The position numbers were made by a program, and so were the translations under genes. 64,000 nt of DNA from Zygnema circumcarinatum (taxonomy: Eukaryota > Streptophyta > Zygnematophyceae > Zygnematales > Zygnemataceae), in contig CM074822.1 of NCBI GenBank assembly GCA_037447605.1, positions 1,805,809-1,869,808 on the forward strand. The letters are read 5' to 3'. Under the pieces are notes generated by a model that ran no database searches, was not told the origin of the DNA, and was given only the letters and a program-made list of their open reading frames with translations. Below are positions 45,873 to 57,335 of the stretch, in pieces (the stretch's first letter is position 1; each line of letters opens with the position of its first letter).

Positions 45873-47700
45873 ATGCCACTGTCAATGGGACGTAGAGCGA
45901 AGCAGGGTCAGGGAGCAAGTCGGTTTTCGAGAGCCTCGTCAAACGGAGGGGGGGGATTCCTCCCTTCTTGGGAAAATTTGCGAATATCAACAAGGTTGCA
46001 GCTTCTTTTAAAGGCGCTCTGCGTTTGGGCATTGTTTACTGTGGGAGGGTGGATAGCCAGTAAGTGGCCGCAAGCTGTTCCTTTGCATTCCGTTTCCTAC
46101 CTCCGCCGTTCTGAGCTCTACTCAACGTTAGAAGCTACTTTTTTCTTAATGTTGTTTTTCACTAGGCAACATAACTATTTTAGTCATTTAGGGAAATCAT
46201 GAATTGCACGTAAGGAATAGAATGGATCAAGGGCTTATTTCCGTTCAGTTGGGAGCCTATAGGATGACTCAATTGATCTCGAGTTTGTGTGAAAGCACCG
46301 TTTATTACACATGAAGTTTTTATTTATATGTGCCTTTCTTCGCCCCCTTGCTTTTGACAGTTCCTCTCGAATTAGTTCCCCTCTTCTCCCATTGCGTGGG
46401 ACTTGGTTTCTACCTTGTCATTGTCACACAGAAGGCGAGATGGCTTATTCCCGTCTCACTAGGTGAGCACCATTCGTGTTTTGTGAAGCAAATTTGTGTT
46501 ATACATCAGATGCAATGTCGCCTTGAAAGGAGAAAAAATGCCTCCTTTATGGTCTTATGTGATTTCCTGGTTCGTTCAGACAGTTTATTCAGGTCAATCA
46601 TCAAAAAATTGTGTTAGGCTGTGCTGCAAATCTTCAAAAGAGCGTATATGAATGTGGCTGTCTTATTTTTTTTGCATCCAATCTCAATTTCGCAAACAAG
46701 GATCACTTTCCACCTCCTCCATAATACGGCCGTAAATGAGCCTGTGGTTGCAGGGGGCTTAGTCTATCTTTGCATTGTATACTTCACAGTCCCTCCAACA
46801 GCGTGGGCACTTACAACTCACATTCTAGGTTACGCTGTGAGTATCAGGCAATCCATTTCTCGGGGAAGTGCTTGTTCAACCAGCTGCTTTAGAAGGAAGA
46901 AATAGATTTGCAAGACCGCATCTTGAAATGCTAAATTTTGCCAGATAACGTTGGAGATTTATAATCCAGATTTAGCATTTTTTCAGCAGCTGCCTCGGCT
47001 AGGCCTGAGGATGTGCAGATTGGCAGTGTGGGAAACATATCAAGTCTATGTATCGTTTTACTTGTCGTCATCCTGTTGTTTTTTGGGCGGCCATGAAGTG
47101 ACTGAATATTTGATTTTTGAGTGTCATTCCTCTTGGCTAATGCATTAAGTTTTGTGAAACTGCTTCGTTGTGTGATACCACTTCTGATCATGTACGCCTT
47201 CTTCTATCCTGTTTATTTCGACCTCCAAATTGCCCATCAATCCGGAAGTTTGCATTAGAAAGTTCTCTCTTCTTTAGTTTCAAAGTGTACGAGTGTCATG
47301 CAAGTGTTCAGCTTCAAAATTCATGCATTGCTCCCGTTTCATCTGCTTGTGATGGTTCTGCAGGGTCTTGTAGTACTGGTCATCACGCATGTTTGCCTCA
47401 AATGGGTTGGAGCAGACCTACAGCCTCAAGGTATTTTCTTCTTTGCAAGTCACAAACGTGACAATGTGGCAGTGCTATTTATATGTGTGGGCACCTTTTT
47501 GGCACCTTTTTGGCAGATCGTCCAAATGGGGTGGTTTTTTCATTCGTAGTTTATATTAGAAGGCTACGGCGAAGGTGTTATGACGATAGATTTATTCTCG
47601 ACTTTCTTTTACCTTTTGTGTTACTGTAATTACCGCAGTCCTGCGCATTGTCATAGTGGCCGCAATTCTCTCTTTCAATCACTTTGTCCTTTACTTTTGA
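45873..47700 (+). CDS. Small multi-pass membrane protein, unknown
   Basis: Five exons join in phase: 45873-46059, 46361-46462, 46754-46836, 47364-47430, 47639-47700. They give 166 residues. Residues 1-45 are basic and polar (MPLSMGRRAKQGQGASRFSR). Then come about five hydrophobic segments: LLLKALCVWALFTVGGWIA, CVGLGFYLVIVTQ, GLVYLCIVYFTVPPTAWAL, GLVVLVITHVCLKWVGA and VLRIVIVAAILSFNHFVLYF. The charged loops are short, for example QKARW. I do not recognise the family, and the compartment cannot be told. Every junction is GT-AG and phase-consistent, and the stop follows directly after the last membrane segment, so the model is probably complete. Confidence 0.7.
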
Positions 47701-47759
47701 GGAGATGGTTGTAGGAGTCTGAGGTTGACCTACACTGCTAGTTTTGATGGAAGCGGGGT

Positions 47760-50700
47760 ATGGCGGTGCTGAAATACGGTTGCCCTATTTTGTGTCCTTA
47801 TGTATCAGCCGAGCGATTGCTTGAGAGTGTTAAGGATGCCCTGCCCTCTGTGGACATGCTTCCGGCAGGTAAGCAGATCCTGCTATAAGGCCATGGCAGG
47901 CCCCTTTATTCCCTATGCACAGGTCGAGGTTGAGGTGTGAAACTAGACGATAAGTTAGTAGCTGGTTGCAAAATTTCTTACGTTGTCGTGTTGACTCGCA
48001 CTTTTGGACTATGTCCTTTAATCTGCGTTTCTCCTAGAAAGTCTATTTTGTTTATACTGAAAAGGTCAGTTTTTGTGGGTGTATTGCATCCAGCGTGGCT
48101 TAATCAAGTCCTTGCTTTATCCGAGATAGTCCGGAGATTGGCATGTGAACCATGGATCAAGGACGTGGATTAAAGTTGCAATCATAGTGAGCATGTTCCC
48201 GATGTCAGGGTGTCTGTCAGGGTATTCTTTTTGGAATTGTGCGTCATTTGAATGTTGTTGACAATTGTGTGCAATTGCCTCTTACCTTCAGCGGAACGTG
48301 TAATGGAGTACGTTGCGCTGTTGGTCAAAGATCGGCTAACAATCGGTAGGTTTGCTAAAGCGCAGAAGATGACTAGATTACCCTGTCGTATGACTCTCTT
48401 GGATGCTTGACCGTTCATTCCTCGATTATCAGTCAGACACGCGCAAATGCCTCGTTGGACGATTGGAGGGTTCTGCCACTGATAACCAGTCAGCGAAGGG
48501 GGGAGGGCAATGTGTTTCCTGCAGTATAAGAATGCACCTTCTCTAGAGAGGACGAAACAATTGCAGTTGATTGACTGTGATGATTTTACGTCGCTATGAG
48601 TTGTCATTATGTTCCTTTCAGCATTGTTGTTTGACATCTATGCATATCATGCTGGACTGTGTTGTGTAGGTTCGTGTAGGCTATCTTTGCTGCCGTCATG
48701 AATCCGTTTGAATCTCTTTTGATTGCAAACTTGCACGTTTGACTTAGCTTGAGCTATTATCATCATACCCGTTTTGGACAAATCATTCAAGGGGCTCTCA
48801 AATCTACACGCACACCATACTTCTTCTGCCACGGGTGCTTATGTAGCCCTAGCACTTGCATCCTCCTCTTAAGATTCAAACTTGTCTTACCACAGCACAT
48901 GAAGCTCGAATTGAAAGAAATCTCCTCATCGATTCCTTTACTTGATGTGTAGAGCGGCTCTTGGATACGATAACGGGGGGAATTGCCGACGGCATCAACG
49001 GAATTGATGTGCAGTTACTATGGGCCTTCGAAGTTCTGCGATGCCGTCTGGGGACCGGCGTTGATTGGTTCAAGGCTCCTGGAATGGAGTGGCGGAAGGT
49101 TTTGGCAGCTATGCCCACTCAGAGAGAAGTGCCTTCTCCGCGTGTGGATGGAGGAAGAAGATGTGAAGGGGAAGCTACTGTGGCGACTGCAGCAGATGGC
49201 AGAAAAGGGATCGGCTTAGCCTTGGGGGCTTTGTTGGCTCGGGCACTTGCGTTGGCGGCAGACTGCCCGGGAGGCATTAGCTCTGCTCTGGGAAGTACTG
49301 CAGAGGCAATTCTGGCACATTCTCTTTCGTTGTACCCAAAAAGGTGAGGGAGTGGTTGTAGTTTATTTTTGCTTTTCTTCATCGAACAGAGTGGGTTCTA
49401 AGAATTACTGTCAGGGGAGGGTTTCCCATATCGTCCATGCAACGACGAAAGTCTTATCGTGAAGAATTCATCTGGTGGGGTTCTGTTCCCTTCTAGAATC
49501 AGGATGTGAAATCAATCAATCAATCAATTTCATCAATATTCGTGCCTTGATTTGTGCAGATGTGTCAAGTTTCTGTTGGACATCCTGGTGGCAGCTGATG
49601 ATGTGGAAGATGATGATGGCATACTCCTGGATGATGCCGGATGGCCATGGCAGCCCATCGCCAGGAGCAGCCATGAGCGCCCCCCCACTGCTCATGCAGC
49701 AGCAAAAGTGCCCATCGCTCCCAACAAGCATGCACAAGTTAGGCCTCGTCCGAAGGAAACAGTCCACAAAGACAAGATTGCGAAGGTCTGTAAGGGCAGC
49801 ATTCCACCAGGGAAAGTAGATTCAGCAGAAGATGACTGTGCCATGATGGTGCCTGCACAAGGTGGGGCTCAAAGCTGCAGTCACAAAGAAGATAAGCCGC
49901 AGAATTCAGCCAATCATACCAGCTTCCCCGCCCTGTCCCTTCAGTCCCCACATTCTCTTGCTGCACTGTGCTTAAGTATTATTGGCAAGGGCAGCTCTGC
50001 AATGCCTGTATCTCCTATGTTGAATAGTAACGATTTTCCTTCCTCCGCTGAAAGCTGCACATCAACCAGTCGACGACGGTTTGAGGGCCCACATGCCCAA
50101 CGACAGATATCGACTGAGGAAAAAAATATTAGACCTCTGCATATGCAGCCTCGCAATGAATTTGTCTCTCCTGCTCGACCCGTCCAATCGGCAGCTGAAA
50201 GCAATCGAGAAGATGCACTTTCGAGAGAGAGAAAGGTATAACTAGGACTCTACTTATCATGCATGAGCTGTATGCCCTCCATAGCACGTTGAATATTGAA
50301 GTCGATTTTGTGCCAGAATAAGTCGCAGTTATGAATACCTGATTAGTAGACTATGAGTTTGGACAGGAGATCGAACTTTTCTCAGAGCCGAAGCTGCAGT
50401 CATTTATGTAAGTTCCGCTATAGGTCATTATGGGTGGCTAACCACTCGTCTGCTTTCTCTTCTTATGGTGAACCCAGTTGGAAGTCAAGTGGCGTGAAGA
50501 AAGGGCCGCTCGCTATGCAGCTGAAGCAGCGGCGGCATCTGCGGCAAGGAAGGTGGAAGAGCTGACCCGCCAACTACAGGCTTTCGAAACACTGCTCGGA
50601 AACTGGACTCCGCCATCCTTTAGTCTCTTTAGTTCTGTTGAAAATACCTGCACCATCGGAAAAGGAAGTAGATCAAACACCGTGAACTTCAAATCTGGCA

Positions 50701-52502
50701 CCAATCGTCTCTTTGAAAACTTTGATCAGACAATGAAGCAATGGACGAACATTTGTCCTCACAGCAATGAATCTGATTCTACGGGAACTGCAGCGAGCTT
50801 CATAAAGGAAGGAGGGAGGGAAGAAGGCAGTGCTATTTCACAGGAAACAATCGTTGAGACTGTAAAGGGCCGTCCACTATGTCAAACAACCAACGCGGTG
50901 GGAGAGACAGGTTTTTCAAAGCTCGGTGAATACAGCTGTAGTGCATACAGGACTGATGAACCCAGCCCTAGAAGTGCTGTTTCAGATAGCAAAACGGGCT
51001 CTAATAGTGGGAGAAAGGAAGGTGATTTCAAGTCAACGTTTGAGGCCGAGATGAGTGTGTTGATGGGTGATAATGGAAGTCATGGGACAAAGAAGCTAAG
51101 CGACGTGTTCCCCGACAGCGACGAGCAGAACACATTTTTCGATCATGAGTTTGAGACGAAGGAACATCATGTTGGATCGGGAAGGGGATCGGTACACAGG
51201 GGTACCTTGTACAACGACGCCGCTGTGCACGTATGTAGCTCAGAAGCTGCTTTGAACAATTGGCCCACTTCGACAGATGATGGTGTAGAAGCAGAAGAAA
51301 CCGTTACGAGGACAACTGCAAATTGTCTAACTTCTCAACATGCATATCCTCCCAGCTGCAGCCTTGCATCACCTCCAGCTGACTGTAGGCCATGGCTTCC
51401 TAGGGCAACTAGTAGTCTTAGAAGGAGAACTGGCAGTAGCATGGAGGCTGACACCGTGGGAACATTCAGCGAGACATGTCTCAGGGTCAGCCCAAGACAC
51501 TACAAAAACTCTTCCGACAGCATTGGCAGGCAAAACTGCAGTTCTGTACCGACTTCCCCTTCGTGCAGTAGCAGAACCTCGTTGACGGTGGAACTGAATA
51601 GTTCAACTGCCGTGAGGGAGGCGGGGGGTTGCAAAGACCAGCTGGGTGGGATTAGTGAACTAGATTGTTTACCCAGTAACGATAGGAGTATTCGCACACA
51701 TGGGGGTGCAAGCTTTATGGATAATACCAGCAGTTCTCCTTGCGCTCACAGGGTTGCTTGCCAAACTGGAGATAATCCCTCAATTTCCTTTTTTTCTAGA
51801 GATAGTATGCACTCTATTGATGAGAAAGGGCGTCATTCGGTTTCACCCGGTGAAATAGTCGATTCATCCGGATCTCATGGGGAAGCAGCCGTGCTCGGAA
51901 CTTTGATTTATGTGAGAGGGTGCGAACCCTCCTGCACCGGACAAGAACTGCATCCGTATTCCAGTTTTCATGGTAGCATTTGTACAGATATGGAGGTCAA
52001 TGAGACTCGGTGTTGCAGCTCACATGTAGAATCGCTCAACACAGGGACGGGTGAAGCATATCAGTTTCGTTCATCGTTGCCGACAACCGGCTCGTTAGAT
52101 CAAAAGTTTACTTTTAGTGAACTGTCTGAAGCAAAAGCAAAGACTGGTCCGAAACCTATCGAACACAGAAGCTTGCACGGGTGTGCTTCGGTGAATGGTA
52201 GAGGGACGACTCAGCTACTTTCAGGACAGTTATCGATAGACCTCTCTGAGGCTTCTTTCCTGAGCAGTGAAGTGTTTGAAGACTCTGCTTATCAGAAAGA
52301 TGAGAGAGGGAGGATGGGAGGTGAGCCGATGGTCCAGCTTCCCACTAAATTCTCGAGAAAGTCAGTTGCGTGCTTGCCCTCTGATTTGGTTCAGAATCTC
52401 GGCTTCCTCTCATCAGAACTGGAGGTGGCAATGCCGCAAACATCTGAAGGCGACAATGAGAAACCGCTTCCACTTAGCGTTGGACAGGGAATGAAGAGGT
52501 AA
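47760..52502 (+). CDS. Unrecognised ~1100-residue protein with coiled coil
   Basis: Six exons join in phase: 47760-47868, 48292-48345, 48622-48669, 48953-49343, 49560-50235, 50478-52502. They give 1100 residues. The N-terminal ~200 residues look ordered and helical: VSAERLLESVKDALPSVDML, ERVMEYVALLVKDRLTI, ERLLDTITGGIADGINGIDV, QLLWAFEVLRCRLG. An acidic patch (ADDVEDDDGILLDDAG) follows, then a short coiled coil (EVKWREERAARYAAEAAAAS...EELTRQLQAFETLL). About 640 Ser-, Thr- and Gly-rich residues, probably disordered, make up the rest. I do not recognise a family. The stop at 52500-52502 lies in a GTAATA context, so the last exon could be spliced further; an acceptor with an open frame exists at 53292. 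It starts only 60 bases after the stop of the preceding gene. Confidence 0.65.
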
Positions 52503-54581
52503 TAACGTGAAGTAGAGAGCTGAAAACCTATGAATGTACAGTTATGGAAGAGTACAGAACTTGCCAGAACTCTCCATCTGTCACTTGTGGTCCTATTGTG
52601 CATTGCTTCGAGCGGCGAATGCAGGATCGAGCCTCCAAGGATTGAGCCAACAGACGGACTTATGGACTTCCTCTCTCTCACTCTGGCCAGCAAAGGTTTG
52701 GGGAAACAGAGCGGACTGGCCACAGCCCAGAACAGACTGCTGGTCCAAAGCACGGCTGTTGCGGGATGCGGTTTGAACGACAGGGAGAGAGGTTCTGCAG
52801 CATGACTTCTTTTTCTTCAGCATCCACTGCAGCGAAGTACAGACAATGTGAGTGTACGAACTTTGCTGTTGTTCTTGCAGAGACTACTACGTGATTTTGT
52901 TTGGTCTAGAACTCTTGCCTCTGCTGAGAGCGCCGGAGCAGTTTGTAGCTTACTTTCTCTATGCATCATTTCTGTTCTTCAGAGGAGACTAAGCTAAGCA
53001 CCTACTACACTACGGCCCATCCTTCCATCGTTGTCCTCCTTTAAATCGCCCGTGCATGGTCTTCCATGTCCAAACACAGGTCAGATCAATTGGTTCTCGC
53101 CTGATGAGTGTGTTTGGGCAAGAGGGAGTGTCCTCCCAATACTAAGCACTCGCGAACTTGCTTACATACAGACAGCGTGAGAAGGTTTTGCAGCTCTTCA
53201 GGTCACATGTGGTGTGCTCAGTTTGCTTCTACTTAGTATATGCAAAGAGTTTGTTGAAGTGTGGCCTGACAAAGGCACTCTGTACCTGCAGGCATTTCAT
53301 CATGAGGCCATCCACATGGCGATATTGGAGGGAACGGAAGGGACAGTGTTCGCCGCAATTGCTACTGTGCAGCTAAAGAAGCCCTTTGGTGGAGCAGGAG
53401 GCCTGGGCAGCTGCTGCTTCCACTCTAGGACTCTGTACCTTTAAGCTCCTTACAGCATTGCGGTGGGTCGCAAACAATGCTGTTTGCCCATCCTTACAGT
53501 GCTCTACCAATCACAACTGGCATGGACAGCCTGTTTTATAGATGCTTGGCTGACGATTACTGTACATTGTTTCTTAGGCGCAAATGCGGAGGTGAATTAT
53601 TGATGTTTTCTTTCTTAATAGTGGTCTAGTGCCGAGGGAAATCAAGATCCATGTAAATTTTTAGCACGTTTAGCTGCTCTTTCAGCCTAGCCTGGTTAGT
53701 CCTTGGACAGAAGAACGGAGCATGTCCGTCGTGCATCCTTGTAGTTCTGCGCCGTCGTCACATCTATTGCCCAACATAGTGGAGGAAACATGAAATGTAA
53801 GCACAATCTTTTGTGCATTCATGAGATGAAGTGAACTGTGGAGGTGCAATTGGCTGTTGGGATGGGTGGCTTGTCCCATGCCGCCATGGATGTGCGGGTC
53901 ATAGCTCGCATGTGTCGTCATGTCGAGACGACGAGGCCTGCCATTGCCTTTAGGACAACGTCGCGAATCGATTAGGCGATACAGACGATACAATAACGAT
54001 ACGATATGATATGATATGGACCATCCGCAACTACCACCGACATTTGCCTCACAGCCCCATTTGTCCACGTGTACAACCAAATCTGCCACGTGTCACGATC
54101 GCACCTACCAGATAATAATTGGACGGCCAAGATCTGTCGTTGACCGATCCCTTTTGGACGAAGAGGAATCTCCAACGGCCTTTTCATGGAACGCCCCTTT
54201 CGCTGTTGCACATCGCGTTCACCACGTTTTCAACACATGGAGCCCCTTGTTTCCGTACGTCAGCCGTACGATATTCTAGAAGGTTTGAGCGTACGGCGGG
54301 CCGTCCCCTCCGGCCGCGTTCCCGGGCCGGGGCGGAGGGAGGGCCCGCTCTGCCCTCGGGCTCCGGAGCACGTGCACAGACGGGCGCGGCGCAGGGCAGC
54401 GTCATAGGGATAAGGATCCTCCAAGGGGAGGGCAGGCAGAGGTAGAGGGAAAGGAAGGGCAGCTAGGAGAGAGGAGAGGAGATCGCGGTGTGGGAGGGTC
54501 TGGCTTTGAAGGACGAGCGAAGCTAAGTTAAGCTAAGCTTAGGGAGGAGTTTGTACAGACAGGAGAGTGAGGGAAGGGTTG
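52503..54581. other. Intergenic region and FLAP1 promoter
   Basis: It may hold a terminal exon of the preceding gene (CAG acceptor, open 53292-53444) but is otherwise non-coding. The second half contains a short ATACG/ATATG repeat (about 53984-54010), two ACGT elements and a GC-rich block (about 54290-54400). Confidence 0.5.
54066..54092. promoter_or_regulatory. Two G-box/ABRE elements upstream of FLAP1
   Basis: CACGTG occurs at 54066-54071 and 54087-54092, both as CCACGTGT, a form bound by bZIP factors of the ABF/HY5 type. They lie about 490-515 bases before the FLAP1 start codon. Regulation is inferred from the motif only. Confidence 0.5.
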
Positions 54582-57335
54582 ATGATGGCTGCGTCCTCGG
54601 CCATGGCGGGGGCGTTGAGGATGAGGATGCCGGCGGAGGTCAGCTGCTCGACGACAGCGGAGAGGACACACAGATGCAGGCTGGGTTGCCACGTGGCAGG
54701 ACTGGGATGCGGCCTGGGGAAGAGCTCACTGCTCATGAAGGTGAAGCGTGCGGCTGGTAGCCCGAGCTGTGTCCGGGCTGCCATGGAGCCGCAGCACGTG
54801 GAAGGTGCGAAGAAGGCTGTGGCGAGGGAACCAGGCAGCTTCTCGGAGTCCGCTAGCTGGCAGAGTAAGATCAGTCAGCTGGTCCCAGCGGTGCCAGAGT
54901 GGGTGCAATTAGGACTGGGAGAAACGCTCAGGTTCTTACAGCGGCCTGCAGTGGTAGCCATGATTGTCGCAGCAGTGCTCATGTGCACGCCAGACTTCGC
55001 CATGGCTGCACAAGGCGGTGGCAGAGTAGGAGGCAGAGTGTCGCAGGGATCTCGTTCCTATTCGGCGCCGGCTCAGACTTATTCCGCTCCATCAACTACC
55101 TACATTGCTCCTTCCTATTCCGCACCATTTTTTGCGCCGAGTCCGTTCTTTGGTGGTTGGGGCTGGTCGCCTTTCTATGCCGGCCCGACTGTCGTTGTGG
55201 GAGGCGGAGGCGGCGGGCTCGGTGGGCTGTTCACTGTTGTCCTTGTGGGGGCTGTGCTGGTCGTTGTTGCGAACTCCGTTTTTGGATTCCTTGGGGGAGA
55301 GGAGGAGGACGACGTTTACTCCACTACCACGAGCGTGATGAAGCTGCAGGTGCGGCTGTGAATAAGCAGAACTGCTCGGCTGTTGGGCTTGTTAGTTGTA
55401 TTGTCAAAATAAGCAGGTGTGGGTCTTCAAATGAACAGAAGCAGACTAGCTATCGGCTTTGAGTGGGAAAAAAGGTAGCAGGGAAACTTAAGCTGTGAGA
55501 CTGAACGTGAAGTAGTGTCAAGGTAATGGAGTTGGGTGTACCCAGCTGGGTTTTTGCATCTGGTTGTGATCAGAGTTAGCATCTCTTATATTTCTTCTCG
55601 CCTGTTAGTACATAAATCAATAAATAATGAGCTTCCTATTGTGTCTGTAAAGCATGAATCCCGGACTAACCTTGAAGTATTGTCGCCCTTATGTACGACT
55701 ACTCTAAACTTGCACTTTGTGTAGTTGGTTTGAATCTTAAGAGCGGTTTTTTTCTTTTTTGGTGGGCAGGTGGGCCTGCTGGGTATGGCACGAACACTTC
55801 AGAAGGACTTGGATCGCATCGGCGAGCGGGCAGACACGTCCTCCGCGGAGGGTCTTCACTATGTGCTGACTGGTGCATCCTCAATACCCAAGTCATTCCT
55901 TTTGGAAAAGGATTGGTGCCTTGCGTGTGAGACTGTGTTATTCCCTCAATTCCCTCAATCCCGCATTTTGTCAGTGCTCACACGTGCTTGCGGTGCTTTT
56001 GCAGAGACTGTGTTGTCATTGCTCCGACACCCGGACTACTGCGTCTATGGCACAAGCATGGTGAGTTTGAAGGCCCTTGGTGTGAGCGAGTCTACTGTTT
56101 AATGGAAAGCATTAGAAGTCTGGAAGATAGGGCGAGCATGCGTTGCTCTCGTTGACCCGTTCGTTGCTGCAGAATTGTCGCCTTATTGGGTATTCGCCGT
56201 TCCGGTGAGCTAGTTAGCCACCGTTATCTTGAATTTGTCAGCGGAGCAGATTGGAAATTTGGGGTCCTCTTGTTTATGGTGTCTCCTGTGACGGTGTTCC
56301 TTTATGTCCCTGCAGACGGATATAAAGAGCAACGCGGAGGCGGGGGAGGCGCGTTTCAACAGCCTCTCGTTGGAGGAGAGAGGAAAGTTCCGCGAAGAGA
56401 CGCTCGTCAACGTGGGCGCTGTGCAGCGCGGCAGCAGCCGTTTGGCCAGCACTGACCGCTTCACCTCCGAATATATTGTGGTATGCTGAACCTCGATGAA
56501 GATGATTGGGTTTCTTTAGCGGTTTGCTTATGCGGCAAGGTCGATCTCTGTCATGTCTGTTGGGTTGATTATGGACTGGTATTGGTTTGCGGATTCAAAG
56601 CAGTTGATAGATAGAACATGTGCAACGGGTTGAGTTAAGTTATGCCCGGGTTTCTCTTGATTGTTTGAGATTGAAGTCTCGAAATGCATGAAGTTTTTGC
56701 GGTCGGTTCTCATCCGGAATGCTCCTTGAAGCCATGGCCACCTTTGGTGTGAAGTCATTTAAAATTTTCTTTTTTTCCCTTCCACCAGTAATGAGGGAAT
56801 TCAGCCGTTCTCATCCAGTATGAAGATAGACGGGACATGAACAGTTGCACCCTCGTTGCATGTAAACTAAACTTAACTGGTCTTTTGAACTTGAGGCTTA
56901 GCCGGAAGACGGTGTGGGGGTCTCTGCATCCATGTTCTAGGGTTTTTAGGGTTCCGCCTCTCATCCTGCAAGGGTCGTGCTTGCGGGGGTGCAGGTGACC
57001 ATCATTGTGGCAGCGGACGGGCGAGTGCAGCTCCCTGACGTGAACAGCGCTCCCTCCTTGAGGGAGGCTCTCACCATTCTCGGCTCCGTCCCTGTGGACG
57101 CCATCCAGGTCAGTCAGTCAGTCAGTCAGTCAGTCAGTCGGTCAGTCAGCCTCTCCCCTCGCCCTGAGAACAAGTAGAAGAACAAGAACCCTTTGGAGGG
57201 GCGGGCTCGGCTGACATCTTAAAGGGGTGGGCGGGTGGGCAGGCGGTGGAGATTCTGTGGACGCCGCAGAGGGATGGGGACACTCTGAGCGCAACCGAGA
57301 TGCTGGCGGACTACCCGCAGCTGCGCTCCCTCTGA
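54582..57335 (+). CDS. FLAP1: DUF1517 thylakoid/envelope protein, FLAP1-like
   Basis: Six exons join in phase: 54582-55349, 55770-55872, 56005-56060, 56316-56480, 56995-57108, 57243-57335. They give 432 residues. An N-terminal chloroplast transit peptide is followed by a hydrophobic segment (AVVAMIVAAVLMCTPDFAMA) that ends in an AxA-like site. Next comes a Gly/Ser/Tyr-rich stretch (SYSAPAQTYSAPSTTYIAPS), a Gly-rich transmembrane segment (LGGLFTVVLVGAVLVVVANS), and the DUF1517 domain: GLLGMARTLQKDLDRIGERA, TVLSLLRHPDYCVYGTS, ARFNSLSLEERGKFREETLV, VTIIVAADGRVQLPDV, AVEILWTPQRDGDTLSATEM. Arabidopsis FLAP1 (FLUCTUATING-LIGHT ACCLIMATION PROTEIN 1) has this architecture and helps control proton gradient and photoprotection under changing light. 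Assignment is by motif order; paralogues exist. Confidence 0.88.
57105..57148 (+). repeat. (CAGT)n microsatellite starting at a splice donor
   Basis: About nine CAGT units, one of them altered to CGGT, begin exactly at the CAG/GTCAGT donor of FLAP1 exon 5 (exon end 57108). Each unit regenerates a CAG/GT donor-like sequence. Confidence 0.9.

Noticed and set aside
45298-46032. 244-residue minus-strand ORF
   Set aside because: It overlaps a better-supported exon (45873-46059), has no domain and lies in GC-rich DNA.
48892-48947. Possible exon HEARIERNLLIDSFT
   Set aside because: It runs into a stop before any usable donor, and skipping it joins 48669 to 48953 in phase.
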